Origin: an uncultured Lachnospiraceae bacterium
Lineage (GTDB): Bacteria > Bacillota > Clostridia > Lachnospirales > Lachnospiraceae
Assembly: GCA_910579275.1 (NCBI GenBank)
Contig: CAJTTO010000073.1
Coordinates: 1 to 11,903 of the forward strand
Reading direction: 5' to 3'
DNA length: 11,903 bases
Each line of letters starts with the position of its first letter. Position 1 is the stretch's first letter. The notes below the pieces were generated by a model that did no database searches, was not told where the DNA came from, and saw nothing but the letters and a program-made list of their open reading frames with translations. The translations under genes and the position numbers were made by a program. Of this stretch, positions 5,968 to 11,654 are shown in pieces.

Positions 5968-6021
5968 ATATCATTATATGATATTTTATATATTATATCG
6001 TCTGATTATTAATTTTCTTAA
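5968..6021 (-). promoter_or_regulatory. Candidate promoter and operator of the repressor/protease cluster
   Basis: On the minus strand TTAAGA (6021-6016) is followed after 18 bp by TATAAT (5997-5992). Immediately downstream lies the perfect dyad ATATCA-TTATA-TGATAT (5968-5984), which would cover the transcription start. GATAT (5980-5984) and ATATC (5995-5999) form a second dyad across the -10 box. A repressor bound here would block RNA polymerase. It does not contain the classical TACA/TGTA core of bla and mec operators. Confidence 0.5.
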
Positions 6022-6051
6022 TAGCAAAATAATTTTTTTATTACAGGTTGA

Positions 6052-6096
6052 AAAAAGAAAATGCCATGACAAATCATTTCATAGCATTTTCTTTTT
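6052..6096 (-). terminator. Strong terminator after the relaxase gene
   Basis: AAAAAGAAAATGC (6052-6064) pairs perfectly over 13 bp with GCATTTTCTTTTT (6084-6096), with an additional inner ATGA/TCAT stem. It starts 2 bp after the relaxase stop and a T-run follows on the minus strand. It separates the mobilization genes from the cargo promoter. Confidence 0.88.
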
Positions 6097-6098
6097 AA

Positions 6099-7799
6099 CT
6101 AGCGGCATCGTTCCGTACTTTTTTTAAGCGGCTGATGTTTTGAATTATAATGCTTGCTTTGTTCTCTGGCATATTCTAAACGTTGCTTTATGGCATATTC
6201 ACGTTCCGCTTCATCAAGGGAGCTGGAAATATAGGACTTGGCTTCAGAGAACTGGTTATAATTAAATCTATCTTTATATACAGCCTGTAAATGTTCCTTT
6301 GCCTCTGAAACTATATCTGGACGGAGAACTTCCCTCTGCAATTTTAATTCAGCTTCTTCATCAAGTGTAACGTCATCCTTGAGGGAAAGGAATTCTTTTG
6401 TCTGCTCGGTTATTCTTGTCTCTAACATATTTTGTAAATCTTCCTGTTTTTTACGCTTTTCCTCATATTCAGGAATCTTTGAACACACTTCTTTAAAGGC
6501 TATTTCGTTCGTATAGTATAAAAGCAGATTTGAAAGCTCTGATTTTAATTCTTCCATATCCTCGGTTAATTCAGCAATCTCTTTTGAAAGATTCTTTAGT
6601 TTTAAAAGATTCATCTTTGATGTCGTTTTACGTTCTGCATTCAAATCGCGCAGGAAACATTTTTTAGAATGAATATCTCTTTTAATGTCGTTATATTTCT
6701 GATAATCGGGCTTAATGTCATTAATCCATTCGCCGTATTGTGCGGCGGCTTTCTGTGCCTGTCTCTGATTATAACGGTTAATAATCAGGTTCATAAAAAT
6801 AAGTTCCATAGCCTTTGCTATTTTTGGAATAGAAGTTTTTACTGCTTCAGCAATTTTTTGAAGTTCCATTTTTAGTCTGCGTAAAAGTCTGTTATCTGCC
6901 CTGATTTGACGGTTTAATTCACAGCGTTCTGATACATTCCACTGTTTTTCCATGATTCGTGCTGTCACTCCCTCATGTATGGTCGGCTGTTCCGTGATGC
7001 CACGCTCTTTAAAGCTTCGATGGTCAATCCGTTCACCAATGTTCTTTTCTGAAAATATGCGGTTCGCGGCATCAGCCCATGCTTCACGCCATTTTATCAA
7101 CTGTTCGTCACTGTTCCAGCGTTCGGTTATGGGGTTCTGCCTTCCGTATTTGGTACTCTTAGGATATTTTGATACGCGTTCATATCCTATTGTATCTGCC
7201 TCGGATGGCGTCATGTATACTTTTTTCTTGCCAACTTTATACTGGTACTGTTTTTCCCAGCCGGATTTCTGTGCGGATTTAAACTCGGCAGCAGTAAAAC
7301 CTTTTTCTTCCCCATTGCGTTTACAGAGGTATTCTTTTTCTGTTTTATACTGCCATTTCCCGTTTTCGTCCAGTGGACGCACCGTTAAAATTATATGTGC
7401 GTGAGGGTTATGTCTGTCTGTATCATGTATGGCAAAATCAGCACACATACCTTCTGATACAAAATTATCACTGATGTATCGGCGCAGCAGGTCAATCCAT
7501 TCATCTTTGGACAGCTCGATGGGGAGCGCCGCGACAAATTCGCGTGCAAGCCTGCTGTCCTTGGTCTTTTCTGCTTCTTCAACAGCGTTCCATAATTTCT
7601 CTCTGTCTGACCATTCCGTCGGTGCATTTGTCGGAAGCATGATTTCCTGATGAACTAATCCATGTTTCCGTGTGTAGTCGTGTTCTATGCCATCGTAATC
7701 GTTATACAGCTTGGAACAGCTCATGTAGGCGGAAGCGGCTACGACAGAACGCCCTGCTCCGCGGCTGATAACTTTTGCTTCAAGGTGGTAAATTGCCAT
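6099..7799 (-). CDS. MobA/MobL-family (MOBQ-like) relaxase, 566 aa
   Basis: This protein should nick one strand at oriT, stay covalently bound to the 5' end and pilot the strand into a recipient. The N-terminal 200 residues match the MobA/MobL domain: the SAYMS segment with the probable catalytic Tyr25, an SRLAREFVAALP segment (Glu87), and the HUH metal-binding motif in HDTDRHNPHAHI (His125, His133, His135). Residues about 290-566 are strongly charged and helical, with long coiled-coil-like stretches; no helicase or primase motif is visible. The ribosome binding site AGAAAGG is weak and distant (about 12 nt). The oriT lies 24 bp or more upstream of the DUF3847 stop and about 170-270 bp upstream of this start, the usual arrangement. 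No coupling protein or type IV secretion genes are in the window, so transfer functions lie elsewhere or come from a helper. Confidence 0.95.
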   Translation of the reverse strand: MAIYHLEAKVISRGAGRSVVAASAYMSCSKLYNDYDGIEHDYTRKHGLVHQEIMLPTNAPTEWSDREKLWNAVEEAEKTKDSRLAREFVAALPIELSKDEWIDLLRRYISDNFVSEGMCADFAIHDTDRHNPHAHIILTVRPLDENGKWQYKTEKEYLCKRNGEEKGFTAAEFKSAQKSGWEKQYQYKVGKKKVYMTPSEADTIGYERVSKYPKSTKYGRQNPITERWNSDEQLIKWREAWADAANRIFSEKNIGERIDHRSFKERGITEQPTIHEGVTARIMEKQWNVSERCELNRQIRADNRLLRRLKMELQKIAEAVKTSIPKIAKAMELIFMNLIINRYNQRQAQKAAAQYGEWINDIKPDYQKYNDIKRDIHSKKCFLRDLNAERKTTSKMNLLKLKNLSKEIAELTEDMEELKSELSNLLLYYTNEIAFKEVCSKIPEYEEKRKKQEDLQNMLETRITEQTKEFLSLKDDVTLDEEAELKLQREVLRPDIVSEAKEHLQAVYKDRFNYNQFSEAKSYISSSLDEAEREYAIKQRLEYAREQSKHYNSKHQPLKKSTERCR

Positions 7800-7839
7800 A
7801 TAATTATATACCTTTCTTAAAATGCTATTCTATTGATTG

Positions 7840-7887
7840 GAAAAATCAGAAGTGCATTTTGCATATCTGGTTTTTTGCAGATTTTTC
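7840..7887. repeat. Nested dyads between oriT and the relaxase gene
   Basis: GAAAAATC (7840-7847) pairs with GATTTTTC (7880-7887). Inside it, CAGA and TCTG flank a TGCA-TTT-TGCA hairpin. It lies in the relaxase leader, so it may be a binding site for relaxosome proteins or an mRNA structure limiting relaxase translation. Confidence 0.4.
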
Positions 7888-7970
7888 TGTTTTGGAAATG
7901 CAGCATTAGATGAAACTTGGTCTGACACAACCTTGTGTGTATCCATAAAAGTGATGGCTGCATATCGTCC

Positions 7971-8075
7971 GTTCCGCCTGCGGAACAGGACAAGCCCTCG
8001 GCAGAGCGCACGTGCCCGACCAGCGGGAGGGATACCACCGCCCGATTTATCGGGTGGTGAGTAAGTGCGCCCTTA
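7971..8075 (+). other. Origin of transfer (oriT), MOBQ-type nick site
   Basis: TAAGTGCGCCCTTA at 8062-8075 matches the nick-region consensus YAAGTGCGCCCT known for RSF1010/pTF1-type (MOBQ) origins, so the expected cut is between G8069 and C8070. A hairpin lies just 5' of it: CCCGAT (8041-8046) with ATCGGG (8049-8054), extended by ACCA/TGGT across a 3-nt bulge, as in this class. Two more dyads lie further left: GTTCCGC-CT-GCGGAAC (7971-7986) and GCACGTGC (8008-8015). If the standard polarity holds, the genes from DUF3847 to parM enter the recipient first and the relaxase gene last. Confidence 0.85.
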
Positions 8076-8087
8076 TCAGGGAAGGGA

Positions 8088-8309
8088 CTACGAAAGTCCC
8101 TGTAAGCATATCATCAGTTCACGCTTTAACTGCTCCATGCTCATATCCCTGACTGACGGAGCGATACTTTCGAGAAGCGCTCCCTCCTGAATCAGCCTGT
8201 GTGTCCTTGCTTTCTGCTCCTTAACGCGGTTTCTCGCCTTCGCTTCCTCTACACGGTGCTTTGCTTGCAAAACCTTCTTTTCTTCCTCTGACATATTACT
8301 TTGGCTCAT
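8088..8309 (-). CDS. DUF3847-like small mobilization-associated protein, 73 aa
   Basis: A strong AGGGGGG lies just before the ATG. The protein is almost entirely helical and highly charged: an EEEKKVLQAKHRVEEAKARNRVKEQKARTHRL coiled-coil-like region (residues about 8-40), then a short hydrophobic tail (LLESIAPSV; LKRELMICL). The KARTHRL-x(3)-GALLES stretch resembles the DUF3847 family, which is found beside MobA/MobL relaxases in Firmicutes elements; I assign it from memory of that pattern. Its stop lies 12 bp from the oriT nick consensus, and it is transcribed towards the relaxase gene. A relaxosome accessory (MobC-like) role is a reasonable inference but is not shown by a DNA-binding motif. 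Confidence 0.75.
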   Translation of the reverse strand: MSQSNMSEEEKKVLQAKHRVEEAKARNRVKEQKARTHRLIQEGALLESIAPSVRDMSMEQLKRELMICLQGLS

Positions 8310-8360
8310 AAAAGCCCCCCTTTCTGCCGTTTCTGGCTTATTACGGTATTTGTTTTTACG

Positions 8361-8434
8361 TTATTGATACTGATAATGGAATAAATAGTAACAAATGATT
8401 TAATCAGGTATTTAATGCCTTTTATTGATACTGA
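8361..8434. repeat. 13-bp direct repeat TTATTGATACTGA
   Basis: Exact copies at 8361-8373 and 8422-8434, 61 bp (nearly six helical turns) apart, lie in the 159-bp gap before the DUF3847 gene. This spacing suits a repressor that loops or binds cooperatively at the promoter of the mobilization genes. Confidence 0.55.
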
Positions 8435-8468
8435 CAGAACTAAATCTGTAGCCCTACCAGCACTAATT

Positions 8469-9338
8469 CTATGTGACATTAGTGTCATTTTCTGGGTGCG
8501 ACAGAATGTTTCCTGCTTCTTTAAAATTGGCTTCACAATTGATTGCCCGTATATTCTGGCTGCTGATTTTTAGCGGTACGCATACTTCAAGAATTCTGTC
8601 ATAAATTCTGCTTCGGACTAAATCGCATGGATTTTTGAGTTCGTTTAGTGTTAAATTTGTAGTGACTATCAGCGGCTTTTTGCTCCTGTATCTTGTGTCA
8701 ATCACATTAAACACCTGCTCCAGTGCAAACTCCGTACTGCGCTCCATACCAAGGTCGTCAATGATTAAAAGGCTGTACTGGTTAAGGCTGTCTATATAGC
8801 CGTTTCTGTCTTCCTGAAACATACCCGTAAGGGTGTTTAATATCCGCCCAAACGTTGTCATCATAACAGGTATGCACTGGTCTAAAAGGGCGTTCGCTAT
8901 GCACCCGGCTAGAAATGTTTTGCCTGTACCAATATCTCCCCACAACAACAGTCCAATACCTTTTTCAAGCATCTCGGGAAAGTGGAGCGTATACTCATAC
9001 GCCTTTTCTGACTGCCGGCTGTTATAGCCCCTGTCTTTATCAAAGGTACATTCATACAAAGCCCTGTCATGCAGGCCTGCGGAGCGTTTGGCTGCTATGT
9101 CGTTCAGAAATTCACGCCTGATACGCTCGGCTTCTTCTTTTTCGTATACCTCTCTTTGACATTGGCACATAATATCAGGCATATATGTTTTCCCTAATGC
9201 AGATACACGCTTTTGTCTTGGAGTATTGCATTTTTTACAGTAGATAAGACCGTCAGATGTGTTGATATATTCATCATCATTTGGTACGGCTGATTTTGTG
9301 GTTTTGGTAAATATATTTATTTTGTTATTGTCATTCAT
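8469..9338 (-). CDS. DnaC/IstB-like AAA+ ATPase, probable helicase loader, 289 aa
   Basis: DnaC/DnaI-type ATPases load the replicative helicase at an origin; the IstB relatives help transposition. Here the N-terminus carries a Cys cluster (34, 37, 58, 60) that probably binds zinc, followed by a charged helical linker. The AAA+ core has Walker A GDIGTGKT (134-141), Walker B LLIIDDLG (190-197), a sensor-1-like TTN (226-228) and RSRIYDRI near 242 with the likely arginine finger. The length matches helicase loaders encoded on Firmicutes elements. The ATG overlaps the repA stop by 4 bp (ATGA), so the two are translationally coupled. No IstA transposase accompanies it, and the RepA neighbour favours the replication role: RepA opens the origin and this protein delivers the host DnaB-type helicase. 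Confidence 0.88.
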   Translation of the reverse strand: MNDNNKINIFTKTTKSAVPNDDEYINTSDGLIYCKKCNTPRQKRVSALGKTYMPDIMCQCQREVYEKEEAERIRREFLNDIAAKRSAGLHDRALYECTFDKDRGYNSRQSEKAYEYTLHFPEMLEKGIGLLLWGDIGTGKTFLAGCIANALLDQCIPVMMTTFGRILNTLTGMFQEDRNGYIDSLNQYSLLIIDDLGMERSTEFALEQVFNVIDTRYRSKKPLIVTTNLTLNELKNPCDLVRSRIYDRILEVCVPLKISSQNIRAINCEANFKEAGNILSHPENDTNVT

Positions 9339-9835
9339 AGGCTTTCATTCTCCCGACAGGAATAATCCCTGTATTCTTTTTCTTGATATTTCGTTTTATA
9401 TCCATTGTTTTTAATAGTGGACAGTTTTTTGTCCCTCCGACAGACAGTTTCCTGTCCCTCTGTGTGATAATATTCTGTCCCTCCGACAGACAGTTCTCTT
9501 TCTCTCTCCGCTGGTATTTTTACATAGATACGGCTTGGCATACCCGCGCCCTGTTTTATCCGTCTTATTAAATCTGCCTTTTCCAGTGCGGCTAGAGAGG
9601 TTTTTATGGTCATTTCGCTTTTATGGAGTGTTTCTGCAAGGGATTTGACAGGGTAGTATAAAAAAGTATGCCCCGACTCGTCCGTCCATTTATCTGATTT
9701 AAGGGAGAGCCTTGCCCTGTCCAGCAGGAGTGTATATAAAATCATGGCAGTTTCATTTATTCCTGCGTTCAGCAAAAATCGCGGAAAGACCATATACGGG
9801 GCAAGGCTGTTTTCATTTTTAAGGTACTCATTCAT
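9335..9835 (-). CDS. repA: RepA_N-family replication initiator, short form, 166 aa
   Basis: Residues 3-110 match the RepA_N domain of Firmicutes plasmid initiators: the Y-MVFPRFLL-GINETA start, an ARLSLKS-KWTDESGH segment, then a winged helix (YYPVKSLAETLHKSEMTIKTSLAALEKADLI) and its wing (SRIYVKIP). This domain binds the plasmid origin. Full-length relatives such as those of pSK41 and pAD1 exceed 300 aa; here only about 55 residues follow the winged helix and the host-specific C-terminal domain is missing. Residues about 114-140 are encoded by 23-bp DNA repeats read in different frames, so this part is shaped by the DNA rather than the protein. The short C-terminus and the coupled helicase loader suggest that the loader takes over what the long C-terminal domain does elsewhere. 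Confidence 0.88.
   Translation of the reverse strand: MNEYLKNENSLAPYMVFPRFLLNAGINETAMILYTLLLDRARLSLKSDKWTDESGHTFLYYPVKSLAETLHKSEMTIKTSLAALEKADLIRRIKQGAGMPSRIYVKIPAERERELSVGGTEYYHTEGQETVCRRDKKLSTIKNNGYKTKYQEKEYRDYSCRENESL
9407..9498. other. Candidate replication origin: 23-bp iterons inside repA
   Basis: TGTCCCTC recurs at 9430, 9453 and 9476, exactly 23 bp apart, and GACAGTT at 9420, 9443 and 9489 on the same register. Copies 1 and 3 share the same 20 bases (TGTCCCTCCGACAGACAGTT); copy 2 keeps only the first half; a partial unit precedes copy 1. GGACA-TTTTT-TGTCC near 9419-9434 adds a dyad. RepA_N plasmids are known to carry their origin as repeats within the repA coding sequence. A fourth GACAGTT is at 9894-9900, upstream of repA. 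Confidence 0.72.
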
Positions 9836-9860
9836 AAACGTATCTCCCTTTTATCCAGGG

Positions 9861-9899
9861 ACTGCCAAAAAATAAATCATAACTTTTGCTTTGGACAGT
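9861..9899. promoter_or_regulatory. Dyad upstream of repA sharing the iteron core
   Basis: ACTGCCAAA (9861-9869) pairs with TTTGGACAGT (9890-9899) with a 1-nt bulge, across a 20-nt AT-rich loop, in the 74-bp gap between parR and repA. Its right arm contains GACAGTT, the same core as the iterons within repA. RepA binding here could repress its own synthesis; a weak terminator or attenuator after parR is the alternative. Confidence 0.45.
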
Positions 9900-9909
9900 T
9901 CCTATGATA

Positions 9910-10332
9910 TTATTCACCGAGAAAGTCCCAGTCCACATCTTCATCACTGTTTTGATTATCTGTTAAGGCTGTATTGACCGCTGACGGCGCTGGTACATGG
10001 GCTTTGGTCTGTCCAATGCCCGACATCAGACCTGTAATGAATAACGGGAGTGTTTTCTCCATAGTTCTTTCAACTGCGCCTACATATCTGCAAATCGAAT
10101 TGTTTTGACAATTCGATTTATAAACATGTTCCTCGCGCTGCCTTGTTTCAAAATAGGGATCGTCCTTCCTGTGGTAGTAGCGTTCAAAATAATCACATAC
10201 CGATAAGGCGATGGCATTACTGTATGATTTAAAAGTGCCCTTGTCCATTGTCTGTAGGTACTGCCACGCCTTACGCTGCAAATCCTTGTCGAGATTAAAC
10301 CGTAAATTAGTGCTGCGTATATTGCTCCTCAT
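9910..10332 (-). CDS. parR: ParR-type centromere-binding adaptor, 140 aa
   Basis: ParR dimers bind the plasmid centromere (parC) and attach it to the tips of ParM filaments. Residues 5-55 fit the ribbon-helix-helix pattern: a short strand STNLRFNLD followed by two helices (DLQRKAWQYLQTMD and KSYSNAIALSVCDYFERYY). The middle is polar and variable, and the protein ends in an acidic tail (NSDEDVDWDFLGE), as expected for the segment that touches ParM. The start is set by a 4-bp overlap (ATGA) with the parM stop, the standard arrangement of the pair. As in R1-type systems, ParR probably also represses the operon by binding upstream of parM. Confidence 0.82.
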   Translation of the reverse strand: MRSNIRSTNLRFNLDKDLQRKAWQYLQTMDKGTFKSYSNAIALSVCDYFERYYHRKDDPYFETRQREEHVYKSNCQNNSICRYVGAVERTMEKTLPLFITGLMSGIGQTKAHVPAPSAVNTALTDNQNSDEDVDWDFLGE

Positions 10333-11252
10333 GACTGCTCCTTTCTACGGAGCGCATGGTACGCCAAAAATTCGTACCCCTTTGCTGTCGCGCAAATATC
10401 ATCAATGATTGTCACACGCTCTTTTTCATAGTTTCCAAAATGTTTCAGCAGACAGCCGCCACCGCCGACTACATATAATCGCATAAGGTCGGGATTGTAT
10501 TCATAACGGCGCAGGGTAGCGAAAATATTGCTTACATATTCTGTAGCGGTTCTTTTAATACATTCGAGATAAGTGCTGCCGATATCCGCTGTGCCGGAAC
10601 GTAAAATCTGTTCAATAATGGAATCCTCAATTTTAACGCCAAAACTGTCAAGAACTGCATTTCTTGCCGCAATCATGCACTGGTTGACACCGTATTTTTC
10701 TGTATAACTGCGGTTCTCAACAGGCTTTTTGTTGTTGATATACAGAATATTCATAGTCCCGTTGCCTATGTCTGCAAGTAAGTTTGTGCCTTTAAAATCC
10801 ACAAGATGTTCTACAACCGCCGGATAACCCTGTGGGTAGATGCTGCACCCGACAACGTTAATATGGTAATCTGTTCCATTGAAACGAAAATCCATGCATG
10901 GGTTTTTCATAAGATATGCCCTGAAATCCTCCCTCTGCCTGCGCACCCATGTGAGGGGAAGCCCTGCGGCAAGGTGTATGTCTGCCTGCGTAAGCTGTTC
11001 CCTGTGAAGCTCCCTTGCAATACCCATCATGGTCAGTAGATAATAATCCTCGTCCATGCATTTGTCTGACGCAAACTCTTTGTGTCCGTCACCGATCCGG
11101 TAATATCTGCCGTTGTACTCTAAAATATTACCTGTGAAAATCGGTTCGGTGTCATAGGTTGTAATGCCTGTGGGCGTGACCGTGTTTGTCGTCTTGATGT
11201 TGCCGTAGCCGTGGTCTATGGCAATGATTTTGATGCTGTTAAGTTCTTTCAT
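10329..11252 (-). CDS. parM: ParM/StbA-family actin-like partition ATPase, 307 aa
   Basis: ParM forms ATP-driven filaments in the cytoplasm that push plasmid copies apart. The actin-fold signatures are in place: phosphate-1 loop IDHGYGNIK (12-20), a conserved AAGLPLTWV segment (95-103), phosphate-2 loop LLADIGNGTMNI (158-169) and adenosine motif YVVGGGGCLL (260-269). The length is close to ParM of R1 (about 320) and to StbA-like proteins of Firmicutes plasmids. The ribosome binding site GGGAGGA lies 8 nt before the ATG. The gene is followed by parR with a 4-bp overlap and preceded by a dyad- and repeat-rich non-coding region that is the likely parC. The presence of this system implies that the element is, at least for part of its life, an extrachromosomal low-copy plasmid. 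Confidence 0.93.
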   Translation of the reverse strand: MKELNSIKIIAIDHGYGNIKTTNTVTPTGITTYDTEPIFTGNILEYNGRYYRIGDGHKEFASDKCMDEDYYLLTMMGIARELHREQLTQADIHLAAGLPLTWVRRQREDFRAYLMKNPCMDFRFNGTDYHINVVGCSIYPQGYPAVVEHLVDFKGTNLLADIGNGTMNILYINNKKPVENRSYTEKYGVNQCMIAARNAVLDSFGVKIEDSIIEQILRSGTADIGSTYLECIKRTATEYVSNIFATLRRYEYNPDLMRLYVVGGGGCLLKHFGNYEKERVTIIDDICATAKGYEFLAYHALRRKEQS

Positions 11253-11281
11253 ACGTTTAGTCCTCCCGATAATGTTATTTT

Positions 11282-11325
11282 CACGATATTAGTACCTGAC
11301 TTTTCAATCTGGTACTGTTTTCGTG
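11282..11325. promoter_or_regulatory. 44-bp composite dyad upstream of parM, possible ParR site
   Basis: CACGA (11282-11286) and TCGTG (11321-11325) enclose AGTACC (11291-11296) and GGTACT (11311-11316). Both pairs share exactly the same centre and the spacers are 4 bp on each side. It ends 30 bp before parM. Symmetric half-sites spaced about one helical turn apart fit binding by a ribbon-helix-helix dimer, so ParR autoregulation or centromere function is likely. Confidence 0.6.
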
Positions 11326-11367
11326 TAAAATTAGTCTAACGGAAACTGGGAGATGATACATTGAGCA

Positions 11368-11388
11368 TGGATTGACTGTGGATTGACT
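11368..11388. repeat. Tandem direct repeat TGGATTGACT
   Basis: Exact 10-bp copies at 11368-11377 and 11379-11388 repeat with an 11-bp period, about one helical turn, which suits side-by-side binding of ParR dimers. A weaker GATTGG follows at 11398-11403. Confidence 0.55.
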
Positions 11389-11416
11389 AAAAATGAAGAT
11401 TGGTTATAGACAGAGC

Positions 11417-11467
11417 AAAAAAGAACAGCAAAATCAAGTGTGCATTCTGCACGTATGATTTTGCTGT
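11417..11467 (-). terminator. Rho-independent terminator of the TPR gene
   Basis: ACAGCAAAATCA (11425-11436) pairs perfectly over 12 bp with TGATTTTGCTGT (11456-11467). An inner GTGCA-TTC-TGCAC hairpin continues the stem after a 3x3 internal loop. On the minus strand the stem is followed by CTTTTTT (complement of 11417-11423). It lies about 190 bp after the TPR stop and insulates the parM operon from upstream transcription. Confidence 0.82.
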
Positions 11468-11485
11468 CATAATAGAGAATCCAAA

Positions 11486-11576
11486 ACGACGTTTTGTCGC
11501 GCTGGAAAAACGTATATTCTGAAAGTAATTCAATATGTATTTTGTATCGAAACTGAGGTAGACGACATTTTGTCGC
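11486..11576. repeat. Two copies of a 15-bp dyadic repeat, ACGACRTTTTGTCGC
   Basis: Copies at 11486-11500 and 11562-11576 differ by one base and are 76 bp apart. Each contains CGAC and GTCG around a TTTT core, so each is itself a small dyad. The first copy also lies in the larger palindrome CAAAACG-A-CGTTTTG. No gene explains them; a partition or regulator binding site is likely. Confidence 0.6.
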
Positions 11577-11616
11577 TCACCTTAAATATAATTGTTTTGT
11601 GCGCCTGCGTCTTTTT

Positions 11617-11649
11617 ATACTGTTGGTCAGTCTTTTCGACCGCCAGTAT
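11617..11649. repeat. Hairpin directly after the TPR gene
   Basis: ATACTG-TT-GGTC (11617-11628) pairs with GACC-GC-CAGTAT (11638-11649), 10 bp plus a 2x2 internal loop. It starts 5 bp after the TPR stop. On the minus strand it is followed by AAAAAG rather than T, so it is more likely a 3' stabilising stem or protein-binding site than a terminator. Confidence 0.5.
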
Positions 11650-11654
11650 AATAT

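Larger units (their letters stand above)
11253..11654. other. Non-coding region upstream of parM, candidate parC
   Basis: No gene is visible in these 400 bp. From the parM side it contains a 44-bp composite dyad, a tandem TGGATTGACT repeat, the terminator of the incoming TPR gene, two copies of a CGAC-TTTT-GTCG dyad and a hairpin next to the TPR stop. In R1-type systems the centromere repeats lie immediately upstream of parM, which matches this position. Confidence 0.55.

Noticed and set aside
6952..7650. Plus-strand open frames opposite the relaxase gene.
   Set aside because: They are antisense shadows of a gene with clear catalytic motifs and have no initiation signals.
7817..8064. Open frames of about 75 codons on both strands across the oriT region.
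   Set aside because: They run through the oriT hairpins, lack ribosome binding sites and have compositions unlike a protein; the non-coding interpretation is stronger.
8306..8536. Minus-strand frame of 76 codons between the ATPase and DUF3847 genes.
   Set aside because: It overlaps the end of the ATPase gene in another frame, has no ribosome binding site and covers the 13-bp direct repeats.
8469..9338. IS21-type transposition helper IstB.
   Set aside because: The ATPase core is similar, but there is no IstA gene and no terminal repeats, and the gene overlaps repA. A helicase-loader role fits better.
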